Source: Oceanimonas baumannii (GTDB taxonomy: Bacteria > Pseudomonadota > Gammaproteobacteria > Enterobacterales > Aeromonadaceae). From it: a DNA stretch of 64,000 bases. A program made the position numbers and the translations under genes. The DNA lies in contig NZ_NQJF01000005.1 of assembly GCF_002245495.1 (NCBI RefSeq), positions 1-64,000 of the forward strand, read 5' to 3'. Below the pieces are notes generated by a model, which worked only from the letters and a program-made list of their open reading frames with translations, had not been told where the DNA came from and ran no database searches. How positions within the stretch are numbered: position 1 is the stretch's first letter; each line of letters begins with the position of its first letter. Below, in pieces: positions 29,215 to 39,380 of the stretch.

Positions 29215-29631
29215 TCAGCCCTTTTGCCACCGTCCTGCCAGCCAGAAGCCGGTGATCATGGCCACCACAAACAGACCGGCCTGCCATTGCAGGCTGCCCA
29301 GCATGCCCAGTGCCGGCCCTGGACAAATGCCGGCCACGCCCCAGCCAATGCCAAATAATAAGGCCCCCACGATCAGTTTGTAATCAAACCGGGCCGCAGG
29401 TACCTCAGGCAAGGCATCACCCAGCGCGCACCGGGTTCGACCTTGTTTGCGCCACCACCAGTAGCCGGGGGCAAACACGCCCAGCGCTCCTCCCATCACC
29501 AACGCCAGACTCGGATCCCACTGGCCGAACAGATCGAGAAACCCCAACACTTTGTCCGGATTCATCATCCCTGAAAGTAATAAGCCAAAGCCAAACAAGG
29601 CACCTGAAAACAAGGCCACCAGCATCAACAT
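29215..29631 (-). CDS. YeeE/YedE-family membrane subunit (DUF6691 type)
   Basis: A 138-residue integral membrane protein with about four TM helices. The motif GIGWGVAGICPGPALG near residues 94-109 carries the conserved Cys-Pro-Gly-Pro of YeeE/YedE proteins, which move thiosulfate or other reduced sulfur species through Cys relay sites. GGAGG lies 6 bases before the ATG, and the gene starts 2 bp after its partner's stop. The two halves together correspond to one full-length YeeE/YedE transporter. Confidence 0.88.
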   Translation of the reverse strand: MLMLVALFSGALFGFGLLLSGMMNPDKVLGFLDLFGQWDPSLALVMGGALGVFAPGYWWWRKQGRTRCALGDALPEVPAARFDYKLIVGALLFGIGWGVAGICPGPALGMLGSLQWQAGLFVVAMITGFWLAGRWQKG

Positions 29632-29633
29632 AT

Positions 29634-30053
29634 TCAGCCTCCCAATCCGGATAAGGTCACGGTGGCAATGCCTGCCGCCATAAAGACCAGAGTAGCCACT
29701 ATCGATCGGGGCGACAGCCGGCCCATGCCACAGATACCATGACCGCTGGTACAGCCATTACCCAGGCGGGTTCCGATGCCCACCAGTAAACCGGCAATGA
29801 GCAGCCGCCAGGGCGAATAGTCCTGCAGTGAATAAGCCTCGGCCAGATTCAGTGTAAACACACCAAATGGCACGGCAATCAGCCCGGCCGTAAAGGCGAT
29901 ACGCCAGCCTTTATCGGACTGAGACCCGATTCCGGCCACAATGCCGCTGATGCCGGCGATGCGTCCTCCCACCAGCAGTAACAGCAGCGCTGCAACCCCG
30001 ATTAACAAACCACCGGCCAACGCACTGAGTGGCGTAAAATTGACTATGGTCAT
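29634..30053 (-). CDS. YeeE/YedE-family membrane subunit (sulfur transport)
   Basis: A 139-residue membrane protein with about four TM helices. The motif GNGCTSGHGICGMGRLS near residues 88-104 carries the conserved Cys pair of the family. The start is placed at ATG 30053, with CAGGAG six bases upstream; ATG 30056 is equally possible and 30095 would include sequence upstream of the ribosome-binding site. It pairs with the next gene to form the split transporter. Import or export of sulfur compounds cannot be decided, though the tetrathionate locus elsewhere in the window makes thiosulfate a plausible substrate. Confidence 0.88.
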   Translation of the reverse strand: MTIVNFTPLSALAGGLLIGVAALLLLLVGGRIAGISGIVAGIGSQSDKGWRIAFTAGLIAVPFGVFTLNLAEAYSLQDYSPWRLLIAGLLVGIGTRLGNGCTSGHGICGMGRLSPRSIVATLVFMAAGIATVTLSGLGG

Positions 30054-30096
30054 CATGCTCTCCTGATTAACAAGCCATACCAATAATACAAGCAAA

Positions 30097-30124
30097 ATTT
30101 AAATTAGAAAATACTTATTTAAAT
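30097..30124. promoter_or_regulatory. candidate operator: paired ATTTAAAT palindromes
   Basis: Two identical palindromes ATTTAAAT lie at 30097-30104 and 30117-30124, exactly 20 bp apart (about two helical turns), 44 bp upstream of the YeeE/YedE start and about 97 bp before the divergent EAL gene. YeeE/YedE pairs are often controlled by ArsR-type sulfur repressors that bind AT-rich dyads; no such repressor gene is adjacent. Confidence 0.45.
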
Positions 30125-30220
30125 AATCCTGGAGAGCTGCTTTTGTAATGCTTTACAATCACTTCCATCAGTTACAACATAAGGCGATCCCGCCAGCTCA
30201 TAGTACAAGGACGCCACATA

Positions 30221-33172
30221 ATGTCATTGCCTGCGTTACCTCAGGCCCAGCACGGAGCGTGCTTTTTCAGACTGGATTCCCGTTATCATCTTTATCCGCT
30301 CACTCCCCTGCCGGCCGGGCTGGCCTGGCAGCAGAACAACACGCCACTGCCAGACTATCTGAGCCATGAAGACAGCCAGCGCCTGGCTCAAACCCTGTCC
30401 CGAGGTCAGGCAGGGCGGCTGAACCTGGCCGTAGCCGGGCAGCGCTGGCAGTGCCACCTTGCGCCCGTTGAGGGCGGAAGCTGGTTGCTCAGTGTCCATG
30501 TCGGTCAGCCTGAACAGTCCGACAAGCTGGGGTTACTGGAGTGGCAACTGCAGCGCAAGTGGAGTACGGCCACCGATGCCGGGCAGCTTCCCGAATTGCT
30601 GGATCTGCTGAGCAGCGAACTGCAGCCCGATCGCCTCATTTTGTGGCGTCACCACGAGGCTGAGGAGCTGCTGCGCCCGCTATACAGCCAGGGTCAGTCC
30701 TTTGTATTACAGCCGGTCCGGGCCGATCGCCGCTATTTACGCACACTGCATCAGCGTGGCGGACTCAGTTTCAGTAACTGTCCTGAACAGCCTTTACTGG
30801 GTGCTTTTGATTATCTGGCTACCGACGGCATCCGTCACCGGCTGGATGTCCCCCTGCCCTTTTCCGAGGGCCCCGGGGGGATCCTCAGTCTGGAATATAC
30901 CCAGCCCCATGAAGCCATACCGGCGGCCACTATGCAGTTTGTCGCCACGCTGGCCGCACGCATTGGTACTGCGCTTGAGCAGACACCGGATCTGTCATCA
31001 CAGTCCCTGTGTGCCAACGATATTATGGCCCGGTTAATGCCACTGCTATGCCAGCACACCGGACAAGACTTTTTTAATCAGCTGATGCTGCAGCTCGCCA
31101 CCCTCACCGGTGCCAGCATGGTACTGGCCGGACTGCAGCAACTGGCAACAGAGCAGGTTTATGCTATCGCCTGCTACCATGAAGGACAGCTGCAACAGTC
31201 CTTTCATTATGACCTGCCCGGCACCCCCTGCTCCTTCAGCCATCAGAGCAATGAGAGCATCTGTATCCATGCCCATGATCTCGCCCGGCAGTTCCCTGAA
31301 GACAAAATGCTCGCCGAGCTTGACCTGCAGGCATATGCCGGCCTGTCGGTGAACGATCAACGCAATCAGCCACTGGGTATTCTGGTCCTGTTGTTTGAAC
31401 AGCCGCTGCAGAACACCGGCTGGCTCAATACCTTGCTGACCCTGCTCAAGCCCCGCCTGACCGCCGAATTCTATCACCGGCGGGATCAGGAAAACCTGAT
31501 GCTGGCCGCCGCCGCCTTTGAAACCCGGGAAGGTATTTTTATTGCCAGCGCCAACATGCGCATTCAGCAGGCCAACCAGGCCTTTTCCCGTATGTGTGGC
31601 ACCGATCCGGACAGCCTGGTTGGCACACCGGTGCTGTCTTTGCGTGACAATGCCCCCGGCATGACCGATGCCAATATCATCATGCGGACCCTGGGCCGCC
31701 AGGGCTGGTGGCAGGGTGAGCAGCAACTGGCACGCACAGACGGCCACGCACTGCCCATTAACCTGCGGATCAGCAGCATGCAGGATGGTCTGGGTATTAC
31801 CCATTACGTTTGCCATGTCGAAGATATTTCCGAGCATAAGGCCAATCGTGATCGCATTGAAAAGATGGCCTATTTTGATGAGCTGACCGGTTTGCACAAT
31901 CGCCGCTTTATGGTCGATCACATCAGCCATACGGTGGCCCTGGCGGAGCATGAATCAAACCGTGGCGCCCTGCTGCTGCTGGATATCGACGATTTTAAAA
32001 ACATTAACGACTCTCTGGGCTACATGATTGGCGATCAACTGTTAATCAAGGTCGCCGAGCGGCTGCGGCAATTCAGCCGGGAGTATGACGATATCAGCCT
32101 GGCACGCATGGCCAGTGACGAGTTTGTCTTATTGATGCCGCGACTGGGTCATGGTTTTTCCGCCACCAAAACCCGAGCCGAGCAGCTGGCCAATGCCCTG
32201 CACGAACTGTTTTCCATGCCGTTCGAACTGAATGGTTTGCGCCTGCATATCAGTGTCAGTGCCGGTATCAGCCTGTTCCCGGCAAGCGGGGTTAGCCTTG
32301 AAGAATATTTACGGCAGGCCGATACCGCCACCCATATGGCCAAACGCATCGCCCAGGGCAGCCATGTATTTTTCAGCCCGGAAATGGCAGAAGAAGTGCA
32401 GGAACGGCTTCAGCTGACCAATGATCTGCAGCAGGCGCTGCTTAATAATGAGTTGCTCCTGCATTTTCAGCCTCAGCTTCTGCTGGATAACCAGGAGGTC
32501 ATCGGTGTTGAAGCCCTGCTGCGCTGGCACCCCCCCGGGCAGCCGGCGGTACCGCCCGGGCATTTTATTCCGGTAGCAGAAGAAACGTCACTTATCTGCG
32601 ATATCGGTAACTGGGTATTGCAGCAGGCCTGCGCACGACTGCAGCACTGGCACCAAAGCAACACAGGGCCAGCGCGGTTGTCGGTCAATATCAGCGCCCG
32701 GCACTTCCACAGCCACGACTTTGTCGCTCGTCTGGAAGGTCTTCTGCTGCAATATCCCGCCTGCCGGCAGCGGCTGACCCTGGAAGTGACCGAAGGGGTG
32801 ATTCTGGAAAGTTTAACCGAAAGCCGTACCCGTATGGCCCGGCTGAAACGACTGGGGCTGAATCTGTCTATCGATGATTTTGGTACCGGTTATTCGTCTT
32901 TCGCCTATCTGAAAGAATTACCCGTAGACGAGCTCAAGCTGGATCGCTCTTTTATACGTCAGGTGGATAGCAACGACAGAGACAGAGCCATTATCGCCTG
33001 CATTATGGAACTGGCACGTCAGCTGCAACTGACCGTGGTAGCAGAAGGAGTAGAGACCGAGGCCCAACGCAGCCAGTTGCTTGAACTCGGCTGTCCGGCC
33101 TGCCAAGGCTTTCTGATGGCCCGCCCCATGCCTGAATCGCAGTTGCTGGAGTGGCTGGGCAGCAGCCGGTAA
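30221..33172 (+). CDS. cyclic-di-GMP phosphodiesterase with PAS and degenerate GGDEF
   Basis: A 983-residue soluble protein. The first 430 residues look like two GAF-type sensory regions without a clear ligand motif. A PAS domain follows at about 430-540 (NQAFSRMCGTDPDSLVG), then GGDEF at about 550-715, and EAL at about 735-975. The GGDEF active site reads RMASDEF, so cyclase activity is probably lost. The EAL site is intact (VEALLRW near 763, SIDDFGTGYSS near 885), so the protein most likely degrades cyclic-di-GMP. It has no TM segment. The ATG at 30221 follows an AAGGA sequence. Confidence 0.88.
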   Translation: MSLPALPQAQHGACFFRLDSRYHLYPLTPLPAGLAWQQNNTPLPDYLSHEDSQRLAQTLSRGQAGRLNLAVAGQRWQCHLAPVEGGSWLLSVHVGQPEQSDKLGLLEWQLQRKWSTATDAGQLPELLDLLSSELQPDRLILWRHHEAEELLRPLYSQGQSFVLQPVRADRRYLRTLHQRGGLSFSNCPEQPLLGAFDYLATDGIRHRLDVPLPFSEGPGGILSLEYTQPHEAIPAATMQFVATLAARIGTALEQTPDLSSQSLCANDIMARLMPLLCQHTGQDFFNQLMLQLATLTGASMVLAGLQQLATEQVYAIACYHEGQLQQSFHYDLPGTPCSFSHQSNESICIHAHDLARQFPEDKMLAELDLQAYAGLSVNDQRNQPLGILVLLFEQPLQNTGWLNTLLTLLKPRLTAEFYHRRDQENLMLAAAAFETREGIFIASANMRIQQANQAFSRMCGTDPDSLVGTPVLSLRDNAPGMTDANIIMRTLGRQGWWQGEQQLARTDGHALPINLRISSMQDGLGITHYVCHVEDISEHKANRDRIEKMAYFDELTGLHNRRFMVDHISHTVALAEHESNRGALLLLDIDDFKNINDSLGYMIGDQLLIKVAERLRQFSREYDDISLARMASDEFVLLMPRLGHGFSATKTRAEQLANALHELFSMPFELNGLRLHISVSAGISLFPASGVSLEEYLRQADTATHMAKRIAQGSHVFFSPEMAEEVQERLQLTNDLQQALLNNELLLHFQPQLLLDNQEVIGVEALLRWHPPGQPAVPPGHFIPVAEETSLICDIGNWVLQQACARLQHWHQSNTGPARLSVNISARHFHSHDFVARLEGLLLQYPACRQRLTLEVTEGVILESLTESRTRMARLKRLGLNLSIDDFGTGYSSFAYLKELPVDELKLDRSFIRQVDSNDRDRAIIACIMELARQLQLTVVAEGVETEAQRSQLLELGCPACQGFLMARPMPESQLLEWLGSSR

Positions 33173-33242
33173 GCACGGTCGCACCGAGCCATGCCCAGGC
33201 AGGGCTGCTTATGCCAGGCCAGCGCTGAGCAAAGCATAAAAA

Positions 33243-33262
33243 AACCGGCTCGAAAGCCGGTT
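33243..33262. terminator. bidirectional terminator between the EAL gene and tkt
   Basis: AACCGGCT (33243-33250) and AGCCGGTT (33255-33262) pair around CGAA, with A-runs and T-runs on both sides. It serves both convergent genes. Confidence 0.92.
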
Positions 33263-33283
33263 TTTTTCATTGCCTGAAATGGC

Positions 33284-35287
33284 TCAGGCCAGCAGGGCCT
33301 CGGCCTTTTCCACCACGTTCTCCACGGTGAAACCGAACAGCTTGAACAGCTCACCGGCCGGGGCCGATTCACCGAAACTGGTCATGCCGATGATGTCGCC
33401 ACCAAAGCCCACATACTTGAACCAGAAGTCCTTGATGCCAGCTTCTACCGCCACCCGCTTGGTGACAGCAGCAGGCAGTACGCTTTCACGATACTCGGCG
33501 CTCTGGGCGTCGAACACGTCGGTGGACGGCATGGACACTACGCGCACGGCGCGGCCCTTGGCAGTCAGTTGCTCGGCGGCAGCCATGGCCAGCTCCACTT
33601 CAGAGCCGGTGGCAATCAGAATAAGCTCCGGGGTGCCGGCACAGTCGCGCAGCACATAGCCCCCCTTGGCCACGTCGGCCAGCTGGGCCTCGGTGCGCTC
33701 CATCTGCCCCAGGTTCTGACGGGAGAAGATCAGCGAGGTGGGGCCGTCCTGGCGCTCAATGGCGTGTTTCCAGGCCACGGCAGACTCCACCTGGTCACAG
33801 GGACGCCAGGTGCTCATATTGGGAGTCAGACGCAGAGACGCGATTTGCTCCACCGGCTGATGGGTGGGGCCGTCTTCACCCAGACCAATGGAGTCGTGGG
33901 TATAAACGAAGATGGAGCGCTGCTTCATCAGCGCGGCCATACGCACCGCGTTGCGGGCGTATTCCACGAACATCAGGAAGGTACCGCCGTAGGGCACGAA
34001 ACCGCCGTGCAGGGCGATGCCGTTCATGATGGCGCTCATGCCAAACTCACGCACACCGTAGTGCAGGTAGTTGCCGGAAGCGTCGTCGGCGCTGATGGCC
34101 TTTGAAGCCTTGTGCATGGTCAGGTTGCTGGGTGCCAGATCGGCACTGCCGCCCAGCAGCTCGGGCAACAGGTTACCAAAAGCATCGAGGGCGTTCTGAG
34201 AGGCTTTACGGGTGGCAATCTTGGCCGGCGCGGCCTGCAGACCCTTGATGAAATCGGCGCTTTGCTGGGCCCAGTCGGCGGGCAGTTCGCCGTTCAGGCG
34301 ACGCTTGAGCTCGGCTGCCAGCTCGGGGAATTCGGCGGCGTAGGCACCGAATTTCTCGTTCCAGCCTGCTTCCTGCTCGGCACCCTTGGCCTTGGCATCC
34401 CACTCACCGTACACGTCGGCAGGGATGTCAAACGGAGCATGATGCCAGCCCAGCTGCTCGCGGGTGGCAGCAATTTCGGCCTCGCCCAGGGGCGCACCGT
34501 GGCAGTCGTGGCTGCCGCCCTTGTTGGGCGAGCCAAAACCGATCACGGTCTTGCAGCAGATCAGGGTCGGACGCGTGGTATCGGCACGGGCGGCGTCGAT
34601 GGCGGCGGCCACGGCGGCGCTGTCGTGACCGTCAACGGCGGGGATCACCTGCCAGCCGTAGGCCTCAAAGCGTTTGGGGGTGTCGTCGCTGAACCAGCCG
34701 TCCACTTCACCGTCGATAGAGATACCGTTGTCATCCCAGAAGGCAACAAGCTTGCCCAGACCCAGAGTACCCGCCAGGGAGCAGGCTTCATGGGAGATGC
34801 CTTCCATCAGGCAGCCGTCGCCCAGGAAGCAGTAAGTGAAGTGATCCACCACCTCATGGCCGGGCTGGTTAAACTGGGCGGCCAGCGCTTTTTCGGCAAT
34901 GGCCATGCCCACGGCATTGGTGATGCCCTGACCCAGCGGGCCGGTGGTGGTTTCTACGCCCGGAGCATAGCCATATTCCGGGTGGCCCGGGGTCTTGGAG
35001 TGCAGCTGGCGGAACTGTTTCAGATCGTCGATGGACAGCTCATACCCGGTCAGATGCAGCAGGGAGTACAGCAGCATGGAGCCGTGGCCGTTGGACAGAA
35101 TAAAACGGTCGCGGTCCGCCCACTCCGGGTTGGCAGGGTTGTGCTTCAGGTAATCACGCCACAATACTTCGGCGATATCCGCCATGCCCATGGGGGCTCC
35201 GGGGTGACCGGAATTGGCTTTCTGTACCGCATCCATACTGAGTGCACGCACGGCATTGGCCAGCACTTGACGAGAAGGCATCGACAT
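33284..35287 (-). CDS. tkt: transketolase
   Basis: This thiamine diphosphate enzyme of the pentose phosphate pathway transfers two-carbon units between sugar phosphates. The 667 residues (E. coli TktA: 663) show the ThDP-binding [13 protein letters not shown] segment, [12 protein letters not shown], the [16 protein letters not shown]is block and the C-terminal [10 protein letters not shown]. It lies divergent from metK, as tktA does near metK in E. coli. Confidence 0.96.
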   Translation of the reverse strand: MSMPSRQVLANAVRALSMDAVQKANSGHPGAPMGMADIAEVLWRDYLKHNPANPEWADRDRFILSNGHGSMLLYSLLHLTGYELSIDDLKQFRQLHSKTPGHPEYGYAPGVETTTGPLGQGITNAVGMAIAEKALAAQFNQPGHEVVDHFTYCFLGDGCLMEGISHEACSLAGTLGLGKLVAFWDDNGISIDGEVDGWFSDDTPKRFEAYGWQVIPAVDGHDSAAVAAAIDAARADTTRPTLICCKTVIGFGSPNKGGSHDCHGAPLGEAEIAATREQLGWHHAPFDIPADVYGEWDAKAKGAEQEAGWNEKFGAYAAEFPELAAELKRRLNGELPADWAQQSADFIKGLQAAPAKIATRKASQNALDAFGNLLPELLGGSADLAPSNLTMHKASKAISADDASGNYLHYGVREFGMSAIMNGIALHGGFVPYGGTFLMFVEYARNAVRMAALMKQRSIFVYTHDSIGLGEDGPTHQPVEQIASLRLTPNMSTWRPCDQVESAVAWKHAIERQDGPTSLIFSRQNLGQMERTEAQLADVAKGGYVLRDCAGTPELILIATGSEVELAMAAAEQLTAKGRAVRVVSMPSTDVFDAQSAEYRESVLPAAVTKRVAVEAGIKDFWFKYVGFGGDIIGMTSFGESAPAGELFKLFGFTVENVVEKAEALLA

Positions 35288-35521
35288 CTCCTGAGAAATT
35301 TTTTATTTAAGAAGGGTGAACAAAACGGCGGTTATTGTCCCAAAGACAGAGAAGGGGCGCAAATTATTCTCCCCGCTCCTTGCTGCCGGTTGCCGTCATG
35401 GTCACATTTTGCTGGCAATCCCGCCCTCGCCTATCTAGAATAGCCGTCCAGATGTTAATACCGCCATTTATGCGGTCCCTGACAACACCGAATTCATTAC
35501 ATTTTCAGGAAGTGAAGTAAC

Positions 35522-36679
35522 ATGGCCAGACTGTTTACCTCCGAGTCCGTGTCCGAAGGTCATCCCGACAAGATTGCCGACCAGATCTCCGATGCGGTCC
35601 TCGATGCCATCATCAAGCAGGACCCCAAGGCCCGCGTAGCCTGCGAAACCTACGTCAAGACCGGCATGGTCATCGTGGGTGGTGAAATTTCCACCAGCGC
35701 CTGGGTCGACATCGAAGAGCTGGCCCGCCGTACCGTGCGTGATATCGGCTACACCAGCTCCGACATGGGCTTTGACGGCGACAGCTGCGCCGTGCTCAAC
35801 GCCATCGGCAAGCAGTCTCCCGATATTGCCATGGGCGTGGACCGGGAAGACGAAGATCCCTACGCTCAGGGTGCCGGCGATCAGGGGCTGATGTTTGGTT
35901 ATGCATCCAACGAAACCGACGTGCTGATGCCCGCTCCGGTCACCTACGCCCACCGTCTGGTGAAGCGTCAGGCCCATGTACGCAAGGCCAAGGAACTGCC
36001 TTGGCTGCGTCCGGATGCCAAGTCCCAGGTGACCTTTGTTTACGACAACGGCAAGCCCGTGGCCATCGACACCGTGGTGCTGTCTACCCAGCACAGTCCC
36101 GATATCGATCAGGCCACCCTGCGTGAAGCGGTGATGGAGCTGATCATCAAGCCGGTGCTGCCCGCCGAATGGCTGAGCAAGGACACCAAGTATCACATCA
36201 ACCCCACCGGCCAGTTCATCATCGGCGGCCCCATGGGTGACTGTGGTCTGACCGGCCGCAAGATCATCGTAGACACCTACGGCGGCATGGCCCGTCACGG
36301 TGGTGGGGCCTTCTCCGGCAAGGATCCGTCCAAGGTGGACCGCTCCGCTGCCTATGCCGCACGCTACGTGGCCAAGAACATCGTGGCCGCCGGCCTGGCT
36401 GAACGCTGCGAAATCCAGGTGTCCTATGCCATCGGCGTGGCCGAGCCGACGTCCATCAGCGTGGAAACCTTCGGCACCGGCAAGGTCGCCGAGGAGCTCA
36501 TCGACGCCCTGGTACGTGAGCACTTCGACCTGCGCCCCTACGGCCTTATCCAGATGCTGGATCTGAACCGTCCCATTTACCAGGCAACTGCCGCCTACGG
36601 CCACTTCGGCCGGGACGAGTTCCCGTGGGAAGCCACCGACAAGGCGACCCTGCTGCGCGATGCCGCCGGCCTGAAATAA
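35522..36679 (+). CDS. metK: S-adenosylmethionine synthetase
   Basis: It makes the methyl donor S-adenosylmethionine from methionine and ATP. The 385 residues show [19 protein letters not shown] (residues 8-26), the [12 protein letters not shown] hexapeptide-type motif, and the [19 protein letters not shown] phosphate-binding loop. AGGAAG lies 8 bases before the ATG. No MetJ box array (AGACGTCT repeats) is seen in the 234-bp gap to tkt. Confidence 0.97.
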   Translation: MARLFTSESVSEGHPDKIADQISDAVLDAIIKQDPKARVACETYVKTGMVIVGGEISTSAWVDIEELARRTVRDIGYTSSDMGFDGDSCAVLNAIGKQSPDIAMGVDREDEDPYAQGAGDQGLMFGYASNETDVLMPAPVTYAHRLVKRQAHVRKAKELPWLRPDAKSQVTFVYDNGKPVAIDTVVLSTQHSPDIDQATLREAVMELIIKPVLPAEWLSKDTKYHINPTGQFIIGGPMGDCGLTGRKIIVDTYGGMARHGGGAFSGKDPSKVDRSAAYAARYVAKNIVAAGLAERCEIQVSYAIGVAEPTSISVETFGTGKVAEELIDALVREHFDLRPYGLIQMLDLNRPIYQATAAYGHFGRDEFPWEATDKATLLRDAAGLK

Positions 36680-36684
36680 GCATC

Positions 36685-36711
36685 AAGGGGAAGCATTTGC
36701 TTCCCCTTTTT
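36685..36711 (+). terminator. intrinsic terminator of metK
   Basis: AAGGGGAAGC (36685-36694) pairs with GCTTCCCCTT (36699-36708) around ATTT, followed by TTT. It lies 6 bp after the metK stop. Confidence 0.93.
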
Positions 36712-36735
36712 GTATGCGGTTACCCAACCATCATG

Positions 36736-36803
36736 CGAAGCAGCAGTGCGCCTTGACCGACGACAGAGCGCAGCTCTGCACACAGTAATACTGGTGACCA
36801 AGA
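36736..36803 (+). repeat. dispersed 68-bp intergenic repeat, copy A
   Basis: Between metK and sprT. About 55 of 68 positions match copy B at 48754-48821 with no gaps needed. The most conserved core is CAGTGCGCCTTGACCGACG. AGTGCGC near the start is partly mirrored by GCGCAGCT, so an imperfect hairpin is possible. It lies 57 bp after the metK stop and ends 21 bp before the sprT ATG. Confidence 0.8.
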
Positions 36804-36824
36804 CGGGCTCGCAGCTTTACGAAC

Positions 36825-37337
36825 ATGAAACCTGACAATTCCCTTTTTAAGCGCATACAGGACAGGGTCACCGAGTGCCTGGACCTGGCCGCCCGTCACA
36901 CTGGGCGGAATTTTGACCCTCCTATGGTGCGCTTCAACCAGCGCGGTCGTATTGCCGGCTCTGCCTGGCTGGAGCAGTGGGAGCTGCGCTTTAACCCCGT
37001 GCTGCTGGCCGATAACGCCGAGGCGTTTCTGACCGAAATTGTACCCCACGAAGTGGCCCATCTGGTGGCCTTTGCCCTGCACGGTAAGGTTCGCCCCCAT
37101 GGCCGGGAGTGGCAGTCCATCATGACCGGGGTATTTGGCCTTGAGCCCCGTACCCGGCACCGGCTCAATACCGAAAAAGCCTCGCCGGTTTTTCCCTACG
37201 ATTGCGGCTGCCGTATTCACAAGCTCAGCCTGCGCCGGCACAATAGCGTGAAACGCGGCCAGAAGCGCTACCAGTGTCTGCACTGCGGTCAGCCACTGCA
37301 TGCGGTTATTTCATCCAGAAAAAGGAAACCATCATGA
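36825..37337 (+). CDS. sprT: SprT-like zinc metalloprotease-family protein
   Basis: A 170-residue protein with the zinc-binding HEVAH motif near residue 75 and a third ligand region around HGREW. A C-terminal zinc ribbon is formed by DCGC and CLHCG. SprT resembles the protease core of Spartan, which removes DNA-protein crosslinks, but the bacterial role is not settled. Its TGA overlaps the ATG of the peroxiredoxin gene. In E. coli sprT lies next to endA; here a peroxiredoxin gene is inserted between them. Confidence 0.92.
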   Translation: MKPDNSLFKRIQDRVTECLDLAARHTGRNFDPPMVRFNQRGRIAGSAWLEQWELRFNPVLLADNAEAFLTEIVPHEVAHLVAFALHGKVRPHGREWQSIMTGVFGLEPRTRHRLNTEKASPVFPYDCGCRIHKLSLRRHNSVKRGQKRYQCLHCGQPLHAVISSRKRKPS

Positions 37338-37804
37338 TACAAACCGGTGACGCCCTGCCCGGGCACGAATTTACCTTTGTAACCGACAGCGGCAAAAGCA
37401 CCGCCGACACACACACGCTGTTTGCCGGCAAAAAAGCCGTGATCTTTGCCGTGCCCGGTGCCTTTACCCCCACCTGCTCACAGGCGCACCTGCCGGGCTT
37501 TGTCGCGCTTGAGGACGAGTTTCAGCGCAAAGGGGTGGCACTGTTTTGCCTGTCGGTGAACGATGCCTTCGTGATGCGTGCCTGGCAGCAACAGCAGAAT
37601 GCAGAAGCCATTACCATGCTGGCCGACGGTGCCGGCAGCTTTACCCAAGCTCTGGGTCTGGCAAAGGATACCGGCGAGTTCGGCGGCCTGCGCGCCCAGC
37701 GCTTTGCCCTGCTGGTAGATAACGGTGTGGTCACGCAAGTATGTGCCGAGGCCCCCGGCCAATTTGAGGTCTCGTCTGCCGAGGCCATGCTCAAACTGGT
37801 GTAA
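37334..37804 (+). CDS. Prx5-type peroxiredoxin
   Basis: A 156-residue peroxiredoxin with the peroxidatic Cys in PGAFTPTCSQAHLPGF (Cys49), the typical Prx5 motif. Relatives in Haemophilus and Vibrio are fused to or use glutaredoxin for reduction; no glutaredoxin domain is attached here. The ATG at 37334 overlaps the sprT stop, with AAGGAAA upstream. Translation coupled to sprT suggests an operon. Confidence 0.9.
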   Translation: MIQTGDALPGHEFTFVTDSGKSTADTHTLFAGKKAVIFAVPGAFTPTCSQAHLPGFVALEDEFQRKGVALFCLSVNDAFVMRAWQQQQNAEAITMLADGAGSFTQALGLAKDTGEFGGLRAQRFALLVDNGVVTQVCAEAPGQFEVSSAEAMLKLV

Positions 37805-37963
37805 TCCTGCCTGCATGTGCATTGGCATGCAGCACCATGCCGTCGCCTCCGGCCTGCTCCGGGGTGACGGCATAAGCTTTACTCACTCAGCCTGCTCCCG
37901 CTTTTACCTGCCCTGTCGCCAGTGGTAAGCTTGCGCCCACAAACAACAAAACAATATTGAGTC

Positions 37964-38671
37964 GTGCGCTATTTTATTCTTATCCTGAGCCTGTGCTCCT
38001 CACTGGCTTATGGCGACGCCTTGTCGTTTCGCCAGGCCAAACAGGTAGCCCCGGAAATTTATAATGATCACCCGTTCACTTTTTACTGTGGCTGTAATAT
38101 TCAAAAACAAGGTAAAAAACTGATCCCCGACCTGTCCAGCTGCGGCTACCAGGTTCGCAAACAGGAGCGACGTGCCAATCGTATTGAGTGGGAACACGTG
38201 GTCCCTGCCTGGGAGTTCGGTCATCAACGCCAGTGCTGGCAACAGGGAGGGCGCAAAAACTGCACCCGTAAAGATAACATCTTCAAGCAAATGGAAGGGG
38301 ATCTGCATAATCTGGTACCGGCTGTGGGTGAAGTGAACGGCGATCGTTCCAACTACCGTTTCTCCGAATGGAACGGCAAACCCGATCAATATGGCAGCTG
38401 TCAGATACTGGTGGACTTCAAGGGCCGGAAGGTACAACCCCCCCCTGGTGAAAGCCGGGGCGCCATTGCCCGCACTTATCTGTATATGCAGCAGCAATAC
38501 CAGCTGAAAATCGCCTCTCAGCAACAGAGGCTGTTTGAGGCCTGGAACCGGCAATATCCGGCCAGCAACTGGGAATGCGAGCGGGACCACCGGATTAGCC
38601 GTGTTCAGGGCAACCATAACCCCTTTGTGCAGGAGCAATGCAAACACTATGCGTATACCCCGAATCCATGA
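37964..38671 (+). CDS. endA: periplasmic DNA endonuclease I
   Basis: This non-specific nuclease degrades extracellular and incoming DNA in the periplasm. The 235-residue precursor starts with GTG, has a signal peptide ([14 protein letters not shown]) and the beta-beta-alpha-metal core EWEHVVPAW with the catalytic His, followed by [18 protein letters not shown]. Several Cys suit disulfide control in the periplasm. It overlaps rsmE by 23 bp. Confidence 0.93.
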   Translation: MRYFILILSLCSSLAYGDALSFRQAKQVAPEIYNDHPFTFYCGCNIQKQGKKLIPDLSSCGYQVRKQERRANRIEWEHVVPAWEFGHQRQCWQQGGRKNCTRKDNIFKQMEGDLHNLVPAVGEVNGDRSNYRFSEWNGKPDQYGSCQILVDFKGRKVQPPPGESRGAIARTYLYMQQQYQLKIASQQQRLFEAWNRQYPASNWECERDHRISRVQGNHNPFVQEQCKHYAYTPNP

Positions 38672-39380
38672 GCCGAGTCCCCTGGTCAGCGGCACCGAGA
38701 TCACCTTGTCTGAAGACGGTGCCAACCATGTAGGGCGAGTGCTGCGTATGCAGACCGGCCAGCATCTGGTGCTGTTTAACGGTGAAGGCGGTCAGTATGC
38801 TGCAGAGATTATTGAAGCCGGGAAAAAAACCGTTCGGGTACGCGTGGACGAGTTTGATGCCGGTGAAGTGGAATCGCCGCTGCACTTTCACCTCGGCCAG
38901 GTGATCAGCCGGGGCGAGAAAATGGAGTTCACCATTCAGAAGTCGGTGGAGCTCGGGGTCAATGTCATTACCCCGCTGTTTTCAAGCCGCTGCGGTGTCA
39001 AACTCACGGGTGAGCGGCTGGATAAAAAGCTGCAGCAGTGGCAAAAAATTGCCATCGCCGCCTGCGAGCAATGTGGCCGCAACCACATACCCGAAGTGCG
39101 CCCCGCCATGTCACTGGAGCAATGGCTGGCAGAAGAAACCGGTGAGCTCAAACTCAACCTGCATCCCCGGGCCGATTACAGCGTTAATACCCTGCCCGCC
39201 CCGGAGGCCGGCGTGCGTTTACTGATTGGCCCCGAAGGCGGCCTGTCCGACGACGAAATTGTTGCCGCCCGCGAGCAGGGCTTTATTGATATACTGCTCG
39301 GACCGCGCGTGCTGCGCACCGAAACCGCGGCACTGACCGCCATTACCGCCCTGCAATGCCGATTTGGAGATCTTGCATGA
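38649..39380 (+). CDS. rsmE: 16S rRNA (uracil-1498-N3)-methyltransferase
   Basis: This SPOUT-class methyltransferase modifies U1498 of 16S rRNA. The 243 residues have an N-terminal PUA-like RNA-binding part and a C-terminal knot with [14 protein letters not shown] and [16 protein letters not shown], the family signatures. The start at 38649 lies inside endA; the preceding part of the longer frame is the endA shadow. Its TGA overlaps the gshB ATG. Confidence 0.95.
   Translation: MRIPRIHEPSPLVSGTEITLSEDGANHVGRVLRMQTGQHLVLFNGEGGQYAAEIIEAGKKTVRVRVDEFDAGEVESPLHFHLGQVISRGEKMEFTIQKSVELGVNVITPLFSSRCGVKLTGERLDKKLQQWQKIAIAACEQCGRNHIPEVRPAMSLEQWLAEETGELKLNLHPRADYSVNTLPAPEAGVRLLIGPEGGLSDDEIVAAREQGFIDILLGPRVLRTETAALTAITALQCRFGDLA

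Noticed and set aside
28925-29326. 133-codon frame overlapping the YeeE/YedE gene
   Set aside because: It overlaps a clear family gene on the same strand and has no domain features.
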